A stretch of DNA of 37,528 nucleotides from contig NZ_JBAJJM010000025.1 in assembly GCF_036880405.1 (NCBI RefSeq), positions 1 to 37,528 of the forward strand. The letters are read 5' to 3'. How positions within the stretch are numbered: position 1 is the stretch's first letter; every line of letters starts with the position of its first letter. Shown in pieces: positions 25,514 to 33,832 of the stretch. The stretch is from Mannheimia indoligenes. Its GTDB lineage: Bacteria; Pseudomonadota; Gammaproteobacteria; Enterobacterales; Pasteurellaceae. Position numbers and translations under genes: made by a program. The notes beneath the pieces are model-generated. The model saw only the letters and a list, made by a program, of their open reading frames with translations. It did not search any database and was not told where the DNA came from.

Positions 25514-25777
25514 TTACGCTAATTTTTTGATTTGCGCGCTCAATTTAGATTTGTGGTTAGCGGCTTTGTTAGCGTGGATTAAGCCTTTAGACGCCATACG
25601 GTCTACGACTTTTTGCATTTCAACGAAAGCGGCTGTTGCTACTGCTTTATCACCTGTCGCTACTGCTGCGTATACTTTTTTGATGAATGTACGCATCATT
25701 GAGCGTTGGCTTGCGTTGTGTTGGCGGCGTTTTTCAGATTGAACCGCACGTTTTTTTGCTGACTTGATATTAGCCAA
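25514..25777 (-). CDS. rpsT: 30S ribosomal protein S20 (UUG start)
   Basis: 87 residues starting ANIKSAKKRAVQSEK after the initiator, the standard S20 N terminus. The start codon is TTG at 25775-25777. AGGAG lies 7 bases upstream, which is ideal, while the earlier in-frame TTG at 25783 is a single base from it and too close. E. coli rpsT also uses UUG, a feature tied to its low initiation and autoregulation. S20 binds the 16S body early in 30S assembly. Confidence 0.97.
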   Translation of the reverse strand: MANIKSAKKRAVQSEKRRQHNASQRSMMRTFIKKVYAAVATGDKAVATAAFVEMQKVVDRMASKGLIHANKAANHKSKLSAQIKKLA

Positions 25778-25811
25778 GGTCAAACTCCTAAAATATCTGT
25801 GTAAAAATTAG

Positions 25812-25836
25812 ATATAAACCGATTTTCGGTTTATAT
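25812..25836 (-). promoter_or_regulatory. Leader hairpin of rpsT
   Basis: ATATAAACCGA and TCGGTTTATAT form a perfect 11-bp stem with a 3-base loop, 35 bases before the rpsT start and inside its predicted leader. On the minus strand it is followed by CTAATTTTTAC. It may be a translational or attenuation control element; function is inferred. Confidence 0.5.
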
Positions 25837-25922
25837 TGCCTATCGATAGTTTTTAATTCATTTTCAACGAGACACGTGCTTGAAAATAACACCGTTTTTC
25901 TGATAGAAAACGATAGGGCGAG

Positions 25923-25931
25923 ATTTTAACA
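25923..25931 (-). promoter_or_regulatory. Extended -10 promoter candidate for rpsT
   Basis: On the minus strand this reads TGTTAAAAT, an extended -10, followed by a GC-rich CTCGCCC discriminator as in growth-rate-controlled promoters. It would give a leader of about 140 bases that contains the hairpin at 25812-25836. Confidence 0.5.
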
Positions 25932-25993
25932 GTTTTTTTCTGATTTTCCTATAACAAACTGCTAAAATTATGATCGATTTTTAGGATCGCACT

Positions 25994-26002
25994 ACAAGCG
26001 GT
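25994..26002 (+). repeat. DNA uptake sequence core upstream of murJ
   Basis: Exact ACAAGCGGT in the rpsT-murJ divergent gap, unpaired. Confidence 0.7.
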
Positions 26003-26042
26003 CTGATTTTTCAATAATTTTACCAATATTACACTCTTTATT

Positions 26043-27620
26043 ATGAGCAAAAAACTTTTAAGATCAGGAATGATCGTAAGCGGAATGACCTTAATTTCAC
26101 GTATTTTGGGGTTAATTCGCGACATTGTGGTAGCAACTCTGTTAGGTACAGGTGTGAGTGCCGATATTTTCTTATTCGCCAACCGCATTCCTAATTTTCT
26201 CCGCCGTTTGTTCGCCGAAGGGGCATTTTCCAAAGCCTTTGTTCCTGTGTTGGCGGAATATAATGCCGATAATGACCTAAACAAAACCAGAGAATTCATC
26301 GCTAAAGTATCGGGTACATTGGGAGGCTTAGTAACTATTGTTACCCTTGTGGCAATGGTTGCCTCGCCTGTGGTGGCTGCCCTATTCGGAACAGGCTGGT
26401 TTTTGGATTGGCTGAATGACGGACCGAATGCGGAAAAATTTACCCAAGCTTCCTTTTTGCTGAAAATCACTTTCCCTTATTTGTGGTTTATCACCTTCGT
26501 AGCATTGTCCGGAGCAGTGCTTAATACCATCGGAAAGTTTGGCGTAATGGCGTTTTCGCCGGTATTGCTGAATGTGGCAATTATTGGTGTGGCGTTACTG
26601 GGTAGAGATTATTTCGACTCGCCGGATGTTGCTCTTGCGTGGGGGGTATTTTTAGGCGGATTGTTGCAATTCCTGTTCCAAATTCCGTTTATGAAAAAAG
26701 AGGGATTATTGGTTAAGCCAAAATGGGCGTGGAAAGATGAAGGGGTAACGAAAGTTCGTAAATTGATGATTCCTGCTTTATTTGGCGTTTCAGTTACCCA
26801 ATTAAACTTATTGCTCAATCAAGTGATTGCGTCATTTTTGATTACGGGTTCGATTAGCTGGATGTATTACGCCGACCGCCTCATTGAGTTTCCACTCGGC
26901 TTATTCGGCATTGCGATTTCCACCGTAGTGCTGCCGAGCCTTTCCCGCATTGCCAAAAATAAAGATCTGACCGAATTACAGCGTGGCGAAAACTTTCAAA
27001 ACACAATGGATTGGGGCGTGAGAATGGTATTGTTGCTCGGTATTCCGGCAATGATCGGAATGGCGGTGCTTGCTCAGCCGATTATTATGACAATGTTTAT
27101 GCGAGGCAAATTTGGCTTTGAAGATGTGCTGGCGACCTCTTATCCGCTCTATGTTATGTGTTTAGGACTAAACAGCTATATGCTGATTAGTGTGTTGGCG
27201 AACGGTTTCTATGCTCATCAAAACACGAAAATGCCGGTGAAAGTAGGGATTATTGCCGCCATCAGCAATATCTTTTTCGGATTAGCCTTCGCTCCGTTTT
27301 GGGGCTATATCGGCTTAGCATTGGCATCGGCTTGTTCGGCATTAGTGAATGTGAGTTTGCTTTACTTCCACTTGTCAAAAAGTGGTTATTATAAAGTAAG
27401 CCGCACCACCATTATTTTTGTGTTAAAACTACTGATTGCAGCTTGTGTGATGGGGGCGTTATTGGCTTATTTCACACCGGCGATTGAAACTTGGGCGTTA
27501 ATGACGCTATGGCAGAAAATTTATTGGTTGATTTGGTTGATGATTTTAGCCGCCGGTAGTTATTTTGTAGCCATTATTAGCTTAGGTATTCGTAAAAAAG
27601 ACTTTAGAGCCGCGGAATAA
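26043..27620 (+). CDS. murJ: Lipid II flippase MurJ
   Basis: 525 residues with about 14 membrane segments of the MOP/MVF family. It begins MSKKLLRSGMIVSGMTLISRILGL and has ANRIPNFLRRLFAEGAFSKAF with the conserved arginines, and YYADRLIEFPLGLFGIAIST later. It moves lipid II to the outer face of the inner membrane for wall synthesis. The stop codon directly abuts the ATG of the next gene. Confidence 0.97.
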   Translation: MSKKLLRSGMIVSGMTLISRILGLIRDIVVATLLGTGVSADIFLFANRIPNFLRRLFAEGAFSKAFVPVLAEYNADNDLNKTREFIAKVSGTLGGLVTIVTLVAMVASPVVAALFGTGWFLDWLNDGPNAEKFTQASFLLKITFPYLWFITFVALSGAVLNTIGKFGVMAFSPVLLNVAIIGVALLGRDYFDSPDVALAWGVFLGGLLQFLFQIPFMKKEGLLVKPKWAWKDEGVTKVRKLMIPALFGVSVTQLNLLLNQVIASFLITGSISWMYYADRLIEFPLGLFGIAISTVVLPSLSRIAKNKDLTELQRGENFQNTMDWGVRMVLLLGIPAMIGMAVLAQPIIMTMFMRGKFGFEDVLATSYPLYVMCLGLNSYMLISVLANGFYAHQNTKMPVKVGIIAAISNIFFGLAFAPFWGYIGLALASACSALVNVSLLYFHLSKSGYYKVSRTTIIFVLKLLIAACVMGALLAYFTPAIETWALMTLWQKIYWLIWLMILAAGSYFVAIISLGIRKKDFRAAE

Positions 27621-28082
27621 ATGTTGAAATTGAAAGTACCACCGCTGGTTTGGTTTCTATTTTGTGCTGCGTTAATGTGGTGGATTGGGCGAGTTTTACC
27701 GGTCCATTTACCTAATTATCAACACCCCATAATATTTATATTGGGAGCATTGATTGCGGTAATTGGGTTAGTGATTGCCATATCGGCGGTAGTTACGATG
27801 AGAAAAGCAGAAACAACATCTAGCCCTTTTCAGCCACAAAATACTTTTCAGATTGTGGATTGGGGGATTTATCGTAAAAGCCGAAATCCGATGTATCTTT
27901 CATTACTATTAGGCTTAATTGCGTGGGCGTTGTGGCTTGGATCGATTTTTGCGTGGTTTGTTTTGCCTCTATTCATTGGGCTAATTACCTATTTCCAAAT
28001 TAAACCGGAAGAACAAATTCTCACCCAAAAATTTGGACAACGTTATTTAGATTATGCAAGTCGGGTGAGACGTTGGCTTTAA
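27621..28082 (+). CDS. Isoprenylcysteine carboxyl methyltransferase-like membrane protein
   Basis: 153 residues with four to five hydrophobic segments. The C-terminal half has the ICMT/PEMT pattern: GIYRKSRNPMYLS (about 93-105), then EEQILTQKFGQRYLDYASRVRRWL, which forms the SAM and metal-like pocket in this superfamily. It is probably a small inner-membrane methyltransferase; the substrate is unknown, since bacteria have no prenylated CaaX proteins. It starts at the base after the murJ stop, so it is translationally coupled to the lipid II flippase gene. Confidence 0.82.
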   Translation: MLKLKVPPLVWFLFCAALMWWIGRVLPVHLPNYQHPIIFILGALIAVIGLVIAISAVVTMRKAETTSSPFQPQNTFQIVDWGIYRKSRNPMYLSLLLGLIAWALWLGSIFAWFVLPLFIGLITYFQIKPEEQILTQKFGQRYLDYASRVRRWL

Positions 28083-28085
28083 AAT

Positions 28086-28143
28086 ACAAGCGGTTAGATT
28101 TTAATGGAAATTTGCAAAATTTTCCGAAAATCTAACCGCTTGT
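28086..28143. terminator. Perfect inverted uptake-sequence pair shared by convergent genes
   Basis: A 17-base arm beginning ACAAGCGGT (28086-28102) is perfectly complementary to the arm ending ACCGCTTGT (28127-28143), with TTTGCAAA-containing loop. It lies between the methyltransferase gene and the oppositely directed BCCT gene and likely terminates both. Confidence 0.8.
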
Positions 28144-28158
28144 TTAATCGTTTAAGAC

Positions 28159-30174
28159 TTAGTCTAAATTATTGACATCAGCCGTCATTAAGTTGTGCGA
28201 GTTATCCATCGCTAAATTAATAAAGCGTTCATACTGTTGTAGCACGTCGGCAATTAATTCTGCTTTGGTCATATACTGCACATCATAGCCCTCTCGCCCG
28301 TCTAGGAAGTAGGTGATTGGCTCGTAAACCATATTTTCTTCAATATTTGGTAAGTTATCATCGCCTACCACTAAATCAGATAATTGGCGTGGTACGCTTT
28401 CAATACCGTAGATGAAATTGCGTAAATTCTCTTTTACCACCTCAAACTCTAATTTAGGGTTGGTTTGGTTGGTAAAATTCATTTTTGCGGTTAAGCCATA
28501 GCTTTCAAATTCCTCAATTAATTCAAGGAAAGCAGGTCTTGCAACTTTAATAAAGAAATGGCGAACATCTTGTTGTTTGCTTGGATTAATAATTTTTTCC
28601 AAACGTTGTTTCCAATCTTTTCCAGCCCAATTTTGGCTGCCTTGAGAAAGTTTTTTATTGAAGTATTGGTTATCAACCATTAAGCCTTTCCATAAGCCAA
28701 CGCAGAGAATAAGCATAATGAATGTAAATGGTAGAGCGATAATCAACGTCATTGTTTGTAGCGATGATAAACCGCCTGAATAAAGCAATGACAGTGCCAA
28801 TACTGCTAATATCACACCCCAGAGAATAGTCTGCCATTTCGGGGCTTTTTCTTCGCCTTGTGAGGCAATACTGTTAAGTACAAAAATACCTGAGTCCGCG
28901 GAGGTAATGAAGAAAATTGAGATTACGACAACGGCAATGAAAGAAGCAATTGTGCCGAAAGGTAGTTGCTCAAAGAGTGTAAAGAGTAGTTGTTCTGTGT
29001 TATTGCTTACTTCAGCTAATGCTCCAGCGGTTTGTTGATCAAACCAGATAGCAGAGCTACCAAAGCTGGTCATCCATAAAATGTTAAACAGCGATGGTAC
29101 GAATAACACGCCTAAAATAAATTCACGAATGGTTCTGCCTTTGGAAATTTTAGCGATAAATAAGCCGACGAACGGAGCCCAAGAAGCCCACCACGCCCAG
29201 TAGAGAACTGTCCAGCCACTTAACCAGCCTTGACTTTCAGGCTCATAAGCGAATGTTCGGAAACTGAGTTCTAGCAATGAGCTAAAGTAGTAGCCTAAAT
29301 TCTCGGTTAAACTTGAGAAGAGGAATAGCGTTGGACCCGTAATCATGACAAAAATCAGTAGTAAGCCCGCAAGGGTTAGATTGATTTCACTTAAAATTTT
29401 AACGCCTTTTCCAACTCCTGTAATAGCAGAGAATACGGCTAATGACATCGCCACAATAACCATTACGGCAAGCACCGCAAAACCACTGTTTTCAATTAAC
29501 CCTAAGTTATTAAAGCCGGCACTCACTTGCATAACCCCGAAGCCGAGCGTGGTAGTTAAACCAAAAATAGTGCTACAAAGGGCGATAACATCAATCGTAT
29601 GTCCCCAAAAGCCTGAAATACGGTGCTTTAGTAGAGGGTAAAAGCCGGAACGAACCGTAAGTGGTAATTTGTATCTAAAACCAAAGTAAGCCAGAGCGAG
29701 GGCGATTACGCCATAAATTGCCCACGCGTGAATTCCCCAATGGTAGAAAGTAGTAACCATCGCTTCTTTTGCTCGTTCTGCTTGCGTTAAATTTTCGTGT
29801 ACAGGCTTGAGATAATGCAGAATCGGCTCAGCAACGCCAAAGTACATTAATCCGATACCCATACCGGCGGCGAATAGCATCGCAATCCAAGAGCCAAAAC
29901 TAAACTCAGGTTCATCAGTATCTGCCCCTAATTTAATATCGCCTAAGCGGCTGACAGAAAGAAAAATCAGAAACAGAAAAAAGATTGAGCCGGCAAAAAT
30001 GTAGAACCAACTAAAATTTTTAAAAAGGATATTTTTAATTGCATCGAGGGAGGCTTGTGCAGTCTGAGGAAAGACAATACAGAATATCGCCACAAAGCCG
30101 ACAAAAAAGACACTAGGAAGGAAGATAGGTGCTTTAAAGGTACTTCCTGTTTGTAATTTTTTGATGAAATCCAA
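28159..30174 (-). CDS. betT: BCCT-family betaine/choline transporter, BetT-like
   Basis: 671 residues, close to E. coli BetT (677). Twelve membrane segments; glycine-rich GMGIGLMYFG (104-113) and the aromatic-rich W321TVLYWAWWASWAPFVGLF region, the BCCT signature. A hydrophilic C-terminal tail of about 170 residues (from about 500) matches the osmosensing tail of BetT-like carriers. It likely imports choline or another quaternary ammonium compound by proton or sodium coupling. No betA, betB or betI is adjacent. A good sigma-70 promoter lies upstream. Confidence 0.9.
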   Translation of the reverse strand: MDFIKKLQTGSTFKAPIFLPSVFFVGFVAIFCIVFPQTAQASLDAIKNILFKNFSWFYIFAGSIFFLFLIFLSVSRLGDIKLGADTDEPEFSFGSWIAMLFAAGMGIGLMYFGVAEPILHYLKPVHENLTQAERAKEAMVTTFYHWGIHAWAIYGVIALALAYFGFRYKLPLTVRSGFYPLLKHRISGFWGHTIDVIALCSTIFGLTTTLGFGVMQVSAGFNNLGLIENSGFAVLAVMVIVAMSLAVFSAITGVGKGVKILSEINLTLAGLLLIFVMITGPTLFLFSSLTENLGYYFSSLLELSFRTFAYEPESQGWLSGWTVLYWAWWASWAPFVGLFIAKISKGRTIREFILGVLFVPSLFNILWMTSFGSSAIWFDQQTAGALAEVSNNTEQLLFTLFEQLPFGTIASFIAVVVISIFFITSADSGIFVLNSIASQGEEKAPKWQTILWGVILAVLALSLLYSGGLSSLQTMTLIIALPFTFIMLILCVGLWKGLMVDNQYFNKKLSQGSQNWAGKDWKQRLEKIINPSKQQDVRHFFIKVARPAFLELIEEFESYGLTAKMNFTNQTNPKLEFEVVKENLRNFIYGIESVPRQLSDLVVGDDNLPNIEENMVYEPITYFLDGREGYDVQYMTKAELIADVLQQYERFINLAMDNSHNLMTADVNNLD

Positions 30175-30211
30175 TGGTATTTACCTCTATCATTTATTAT
30201 TCAGAAGTCCG

Positions 30212-30240
30212 AATATAGCAAAAAGTTATAAAAATGACAA
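30212..30240 (-). promoter_or_regulatory. Sigma-70 promoter for the BCCT gene
   Basis: On the minus strand TTGTCA (30235-30240) and TATATT (30212-30217) are 17 bases apart, about 38 bases before the start codon. Confidence 0.65.
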
Positions 30241-30354
30241 ATTAGGTGGAATTTGTAATAAGCATAACTTTTGTAAAAAAGTCGTAAAAAGCAACCGCTT
30301 GCACATTCATTATTTGTGAGTAGAATATTTTTTATTTATAAAAACAAAAAGACA

Positions 30355-31530
30355 ATGCATACACAACATAGTGCTCCCAAAATGGTTTTACCCATTTTAC
30401 TTTTGATCTCCCTTTCTCATTTGCTGAATGATTTAATTCAGGCGGTAATGGTCTCAATTTACCCGATGCTGAAACAAAATTATCAACTGAGTTTTGCTCA
30501 AATCGGTATGATTTCGTTAATTTACCAAATTACCGCATCTATTATTCAGCCGGGTATCGGGCTTTATACCGATAAATACCCAAAACCGAATTTGCTACCA
30601 ATAGGTATGTTAATCACCCTTTTCTCTGTGATTTTACTTGCCTTCGCTCCCAACTTTGGAGTATTGCTGATCGCGGCAGCTTTAATGGGTATTGGCTCAG
30701 CCACTTTTCACCCTGAAGCCTCTCGGGTTGCTAGAATGGCATCAGGCGGTAAATTTGGCACGGCTCAGTCGCTTTTCCAAGTAGGAGGAAATAGTGGCTC
30801 GGCGTTAGGTCCGCTCTTGGTTGCGTTATTTATTGTGCCTAAAGGGCAAAATGCAGTGATTTGGATTGTGGCATTTGCATTATTAGCATTGTGGATTTTA
30901 TATAAAGTGAGTCGTTGGGTGAAATATGAAGCCAAGCCATTATTTGTTTCATCAAACCATATTCAGCAACGTTTGCACGGCAAGTTATTAGCCAGAGCAT
31001 TATTAATTATTGCCTTATTAATGTTAGCGAAGTTTATTTATATCGCCAGCCTCAGCAACTATTTTACCTTCTATTTAATGGAAAAATTTCAGTTGAATAT
31101 GGCAACTGCACAGCTCTATCTTTTTGTATTTTTGGGGGCGGTTGCAGTAGGCACTTTTGCCGGCGGACCGATTGGCGATAAGATCGGACGAAATGCGGTA
31201 ATTTGGTTCTCTTTCTTAGGAATGGCACCTTTTGCATTATTATTGCCTCACGCCGATTTGTTTTGGACGATTGTATGTGCGATTTTCGCCGGCTTTATTA
31301 TGTCATCGGCGTTTTCGGCAATGGTGGTTTATGCTCAAGAAGCGGTGCCGGGTAGAGTTGGGCTGATTTCAGGTACAATGTTTGGCTTAATGTTTGGTAT
31401 TGGCGGTTTAAGTGCTGCTGTATTAGGCTTTTTTGCTGACGAATACGGCTTAGATGCTATTTTTAAAGTCTGTGCCTATTTGCCGTTGCTAGGCTTTGCT
31501 GCATTAGGCTTGCCGAAACGAAATATTTAA
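30355..31530 (+). CDS. fsr: MFS efflux protein, fosmidomycin-resistance (Fsr) type
   Basis: 391 residues from the ATG at 30355, about 12 membrane segments. It shares diagnostic stretches with E. coli Fsr: ISLSHLLNDLIQ, STDKYP-like YTDKYP, IGSATFHPEASRVARMASGG, SLFQVGGNSGSALGPLL and FAGGPIGDKIGR. It probably exports fosmidomycin-like or related compounds. An earlier in-frame GTG at 30316 would add 13 residues; neither start has a clear ribosome site. It ends 6 bases from the convergent rarD gene. Confidence 0.9.
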   Translation: MHTQHSAPKMVLPILLLISLSHLLNDLIQAVMVSIYPMLKQNYQLSFAQIGMISLIYQITASIIQPGIGLYTDKYPKPNLLPIGMLITLFSVILLAFAPNFGVLLIAAALMGIGSATFHPEASRVARMASGGKFGTAQSLFQVGGNSGSALGPLLVALFIVPKGQNAVIWIVAFALLALWILYKVSRWVKYEAKPLFVSSNHIQQRLHGKLLARALLIIALLMLAKFIYIASLSNYFTFYLMEKFQLNMATAQLYLFVFLGAVAVGTFAGGPIGDKIGRNAVIWFSFLGMAPFALLLPHADLFWTIVCAIFAGFIMSSAFSAMVVYAQEAVPGRVGLISGTMFGLMFGIGGLSAAVLGFFADEYGLDAIFKVCAYLPLLGFAALGLPKRNI

Positions 31531-31536
31531 TGCTTT

Positions 31537-32433
31537 TTAGTGTTGGGCTTTTGCTCTGGCTTTTTTCATACTGAGTAAGAAAATAATGACACCAATCCAA
31601 ACCAAAATGTAGCCAACCGAACGTTCGGCAGAGAGTTTTTCATTAAAGATCAGCACGCCACATAAAAATTGTAATGAAGGTGAGATGTATTGCAACATAC
31701 CGAGTAAAGACATTGAAATGCGTCTTGCCCCCATTGCAAACCAAAGTAGTGGAATGGTGGTGGCAGCTCCTGAGCAGAGTAGTACCGTCATTTGCAAACT
31801 ATTGAGTTCGCCGAATACTAAGATGTTTTGGTTATAACAAAAGCAAAGGTAGGCTATTGCAAAAGGCGACATCAGCAAGGTTTCAAGGGCTAAGCCCGAT
31901 AATGGTTCCATTGGGGCGAGTTTGCGGATCAGTCCATAAATACAGAAACTGGCAGCTAAAATGAGTGCCACCCAAGGCACTTGTCCCGCAGGAATTGCCA
32001 GCCATAAAATGCCTGCAATCGCAAAACCAACAGAAAGTAATTGAGCCTTATTTAATTGTTCTTTTAGTACCAGATAGCCAACAAATACATTCAAGATAGG
32101 GTTAATGAAATAGCCGAGACTGGCATCTAAAATATGCTCGTTAGTAATCGCCCACAAATAAGCCAGCCAGTTCAAGCCAATCATAAAAGAAGAAAGGAAG
32201 AAGATTCCCAACACTTTGGGCTGTTTGAAGGCATTGATTACTGCTCGCCCCTGTTGGAAAATTAGCAATAGAATAATGGCAAACACGGCAGACCATACCA
32301 CCCGTTGAGCTAAAATTTGCTCGGCAGGCATTCCCGATTGATTAATCGGATACCAATAGATTGGAAACATTCCCCACGTCAAATAACACAGCAGAGCATA
32401 GTGCCAACCTTGTAATTTGCCTGAAATATTCAT
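31537..32433 (-). CDS. rarD: RarD, EamA/DMT-family permease
   Basis: 298 residues, ten membrane segments. RarD-type motifs are seen: GWHYALLCYLTWGMFPIYW, NWLAYLWAITNEHILDASLGYFINP and LGMLQYISPSLQFLCGV with a late EKLS. It is named for chloramphenicol sensitivity in Pseudomonas; the natural substrate is unknown. It lies downstream of epmA on the same strand with an uptake sequence between them. Confidence 0.92.
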   Translation of the reverse strand: MNISGKLQGWHYALLCYLTWGMFPIYWYPINQSGMPAEQILAQRVVWSAVFAIILLLIFQQGRAVINAFKQPKVLGIFFLSSFMIGLNWLAYLWAITNEHILDASLGYFINPILNVFVGYLVLKEQLNKAQLLSVGFAIAGILWLAIPAGQVPWVALILAASFCIYGLIRKLAPMEPLSGLALETLLMSPFAIAYLCFCYNQNILVFGELNSLQMTVLLCSGAATTIPLLWFAMGARRISMSLLGMLQYISPSLQFLCGVLIFNEKLSAERSVGYILVWIGVIIFLLSMKKARAKAQH

Positions 32434-32456
32434 TTTGCTTTCCTAAAACAGAGTGT

Positions 32457-32465
32457 ACAAGCGGT
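32457..32465 (+). repeat. DNA uptake sequence core between epmA and rarD
   Basis: Exact ACAAGCGGT in the 83-bp gap, with TTTTTTTGCAAATTGCAAA nearby as expected for the extended motif. Confidence 0.75.
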
Positions 32466-32516
32466 CATATTTGTTGATTTTTTTGCAAATTGCAAATAAC
32501 AAAATGCCATAAAAAA

Positions 32517-33500
32517 CTAGGCTTTTTCGATACCGAAAGAAATGACCTCTTCAATTTTCTTTGCATTCATCGCAAGCATTAAGAGCCTATCTACTCCCAG
32601 TGCGACCCCCGAACAGTTTGGAAAACCTGCTTTGAGAGCCGCTAGGAAACGCACGTCTAGCTGTTGTGGTTCAAGCCCCATTTTTTCTCGTTGTAAATTG
32701 TCTTGCTCAAAGCGATGGATTTGCTCGTTTGCGTCGTCTAATTCGTGAAAACCATTACAGAGTTCTAAGCCCTTGTAATAAAACTCAAAACGCTCGGCAA
32801 CACGGTGATCTTCCGAGCTTATCTGTGCTAACGCGGCTTGAGATGAAGGGAAGTGGTAAACCGCTGTTGGACGATCTTGTCCGATATTTGGCTCTACTAC
32901 TTCACTGAATAAAAATTGCAGTAAGGTTTCACGATTTTCGTCATCTTCACATTGCAAACCGTGTTTTCTTGCTTTTTCGACTAATTGGGCTTTAGGGGTA
33001 GAGAGCGGATCTAACCCAACGTGGGTTTGGAATACAAATTGATAGCTAAAAGATTCCGCCGGTTCGCAATCTAAAATCTGTTGTAGTAAATCGTCCACTT
33101 CATTGATTAAACGATACATATCAAAATGCGGACGATACCATTCCAACATTGTAAATTCAGGATTGTGGCGTTTGCCTGCTTCTTCATTACGGAACACTTT
33201 GCAAATTTGAAAAATCGGACCGCTGCCTGCCGCAAGCAAACGCTTCATATGGTATTCAGGGCTTGTCATCAAATGGAGTGTTTTCGCCTCGCTGCTAAAC
33301 GGCGATAAAAATTGTGTGCTGAACGTAGAAAGATGTACATCAGTAACCGAGAATTCACTTAAAATTGGGGTTTCTACTTCTAAAATGCCACGATCGGTAA
33401 AGAACTTACGCAATTCAGCAATAATTTTAGCACGTTGAATGAGATGAGGGATTGAGGCGGTAGGTTGCCAATCAATGTTATCGAGTTGTAAATTATTCAT
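32517..33500 (-). CDS. epmA: Elongation factor P--(R)-beta-lysine ligase EpmA
   Basis: 327 residues, a class II lysyl-tRNA synthetase-like catalytic domain without the anticodon-binding domain. Motif 2 region FRNEEAGKRHNPEFTMLEWY and motif 3 GVALGVDRLLML are intact. It adds beta-lysine to EF-P so that it can rescue ribosomes at polyproline. The divergent epmA-frdA arrangement is the same as in E. coli. Confidence 0.96.
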   Translation of the reverse strand: MNNLQLDNIDWQPTASIPHLIQRAKIIAELRKFFTDRGILEVETPILSEFSVTDVHLSTFSTQFLSPFSSEAKTLHLMTSPEYHMKRLLAAGSGPIFQICKVFRNEEAGKRHNPEFTMLEWYRPHFDMYRLINEVDDLLQQILDCEPAESFSYQFVFQTHVGLDPLSTPKAQLVEKARKHGLQCEDDENRETLLQFLFSEVVEPNIGQDRPTAVYHFPSSQAALAQISSEDHRVAERFEFYYKGLELCNGFHELDDANEQIHRFEQDNLQREKMGLEPQQLDVRFLAALKAGFPNCSGVALGVDRLLMLAMNAKKIEEVISFGIEKA

Positions 33501-33832
33501 AAAAAATGACCGCTTGAAAATATATCACTATTTTAGCCTAAAAAAACGTATCGCCCTAGTTATCGAGCAAGAAAAAATAAAGCGAGTTTTTTAACTTTTC
33601 TGCAACAAATTATATTTTCTCATTTTAAACATTAGAAATTTTCTCTTTATAACTCTCCAATTAAGAGCCATTCTCAATACCTTTGTTATGCTTAGTTACC
33701 TTTTTTGAGGTAGATCACAAAATCGCACTTTTTATGTTAATAAATTGTAAAAACGGCTTATCTGATTGATTAAATAGTGGCAAAATAGAACCACTTTTAA
33801 TGAATAAGTTTATTTAACTTTCGGAGTGCATT
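33501..33832. other. epmA-frdA divergent intergenic region
   Basis: 332 bases without a gene. It is AT-rich, carries a near-core uptake sequence (ACCGCTTGA, 33509-33517), the FNR/CRP-like site and -10 for frd, and a weak 5-bp stem in the frd leader near 33776-33795. A TAAAAT facing epmA at about 33532-33537 is a possible -10. I see no small ORF with a ribosome site and no RNA gene. Confidence 0.6.
33704..33746 (+). promoter_or_regulatory. frdABCD promoter with FNR/CRP-like site
   Basis: TTGAG-GTAG-ATCAC (33705-33718) matches the FNR palindrome TTGAT-N4-ATCAA in 8 of 10 positions. The same bases match CRP (TTTGA-N6-TCACA, 9 of 10). TAAATT at 33741-33746 is a candidate -10; the resulting start near 33753 puts the site centre at -41.5, the class II position expected for FNR activation of fumarate reductase. 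Confidence 0.6.

Noticed and set aside
25949..26470. 173-codon minus-strand frame overlapping murJ
   Set aside because: Antisense to the start of murJ, composition biased and no recognisable domain; treated as a shadow.
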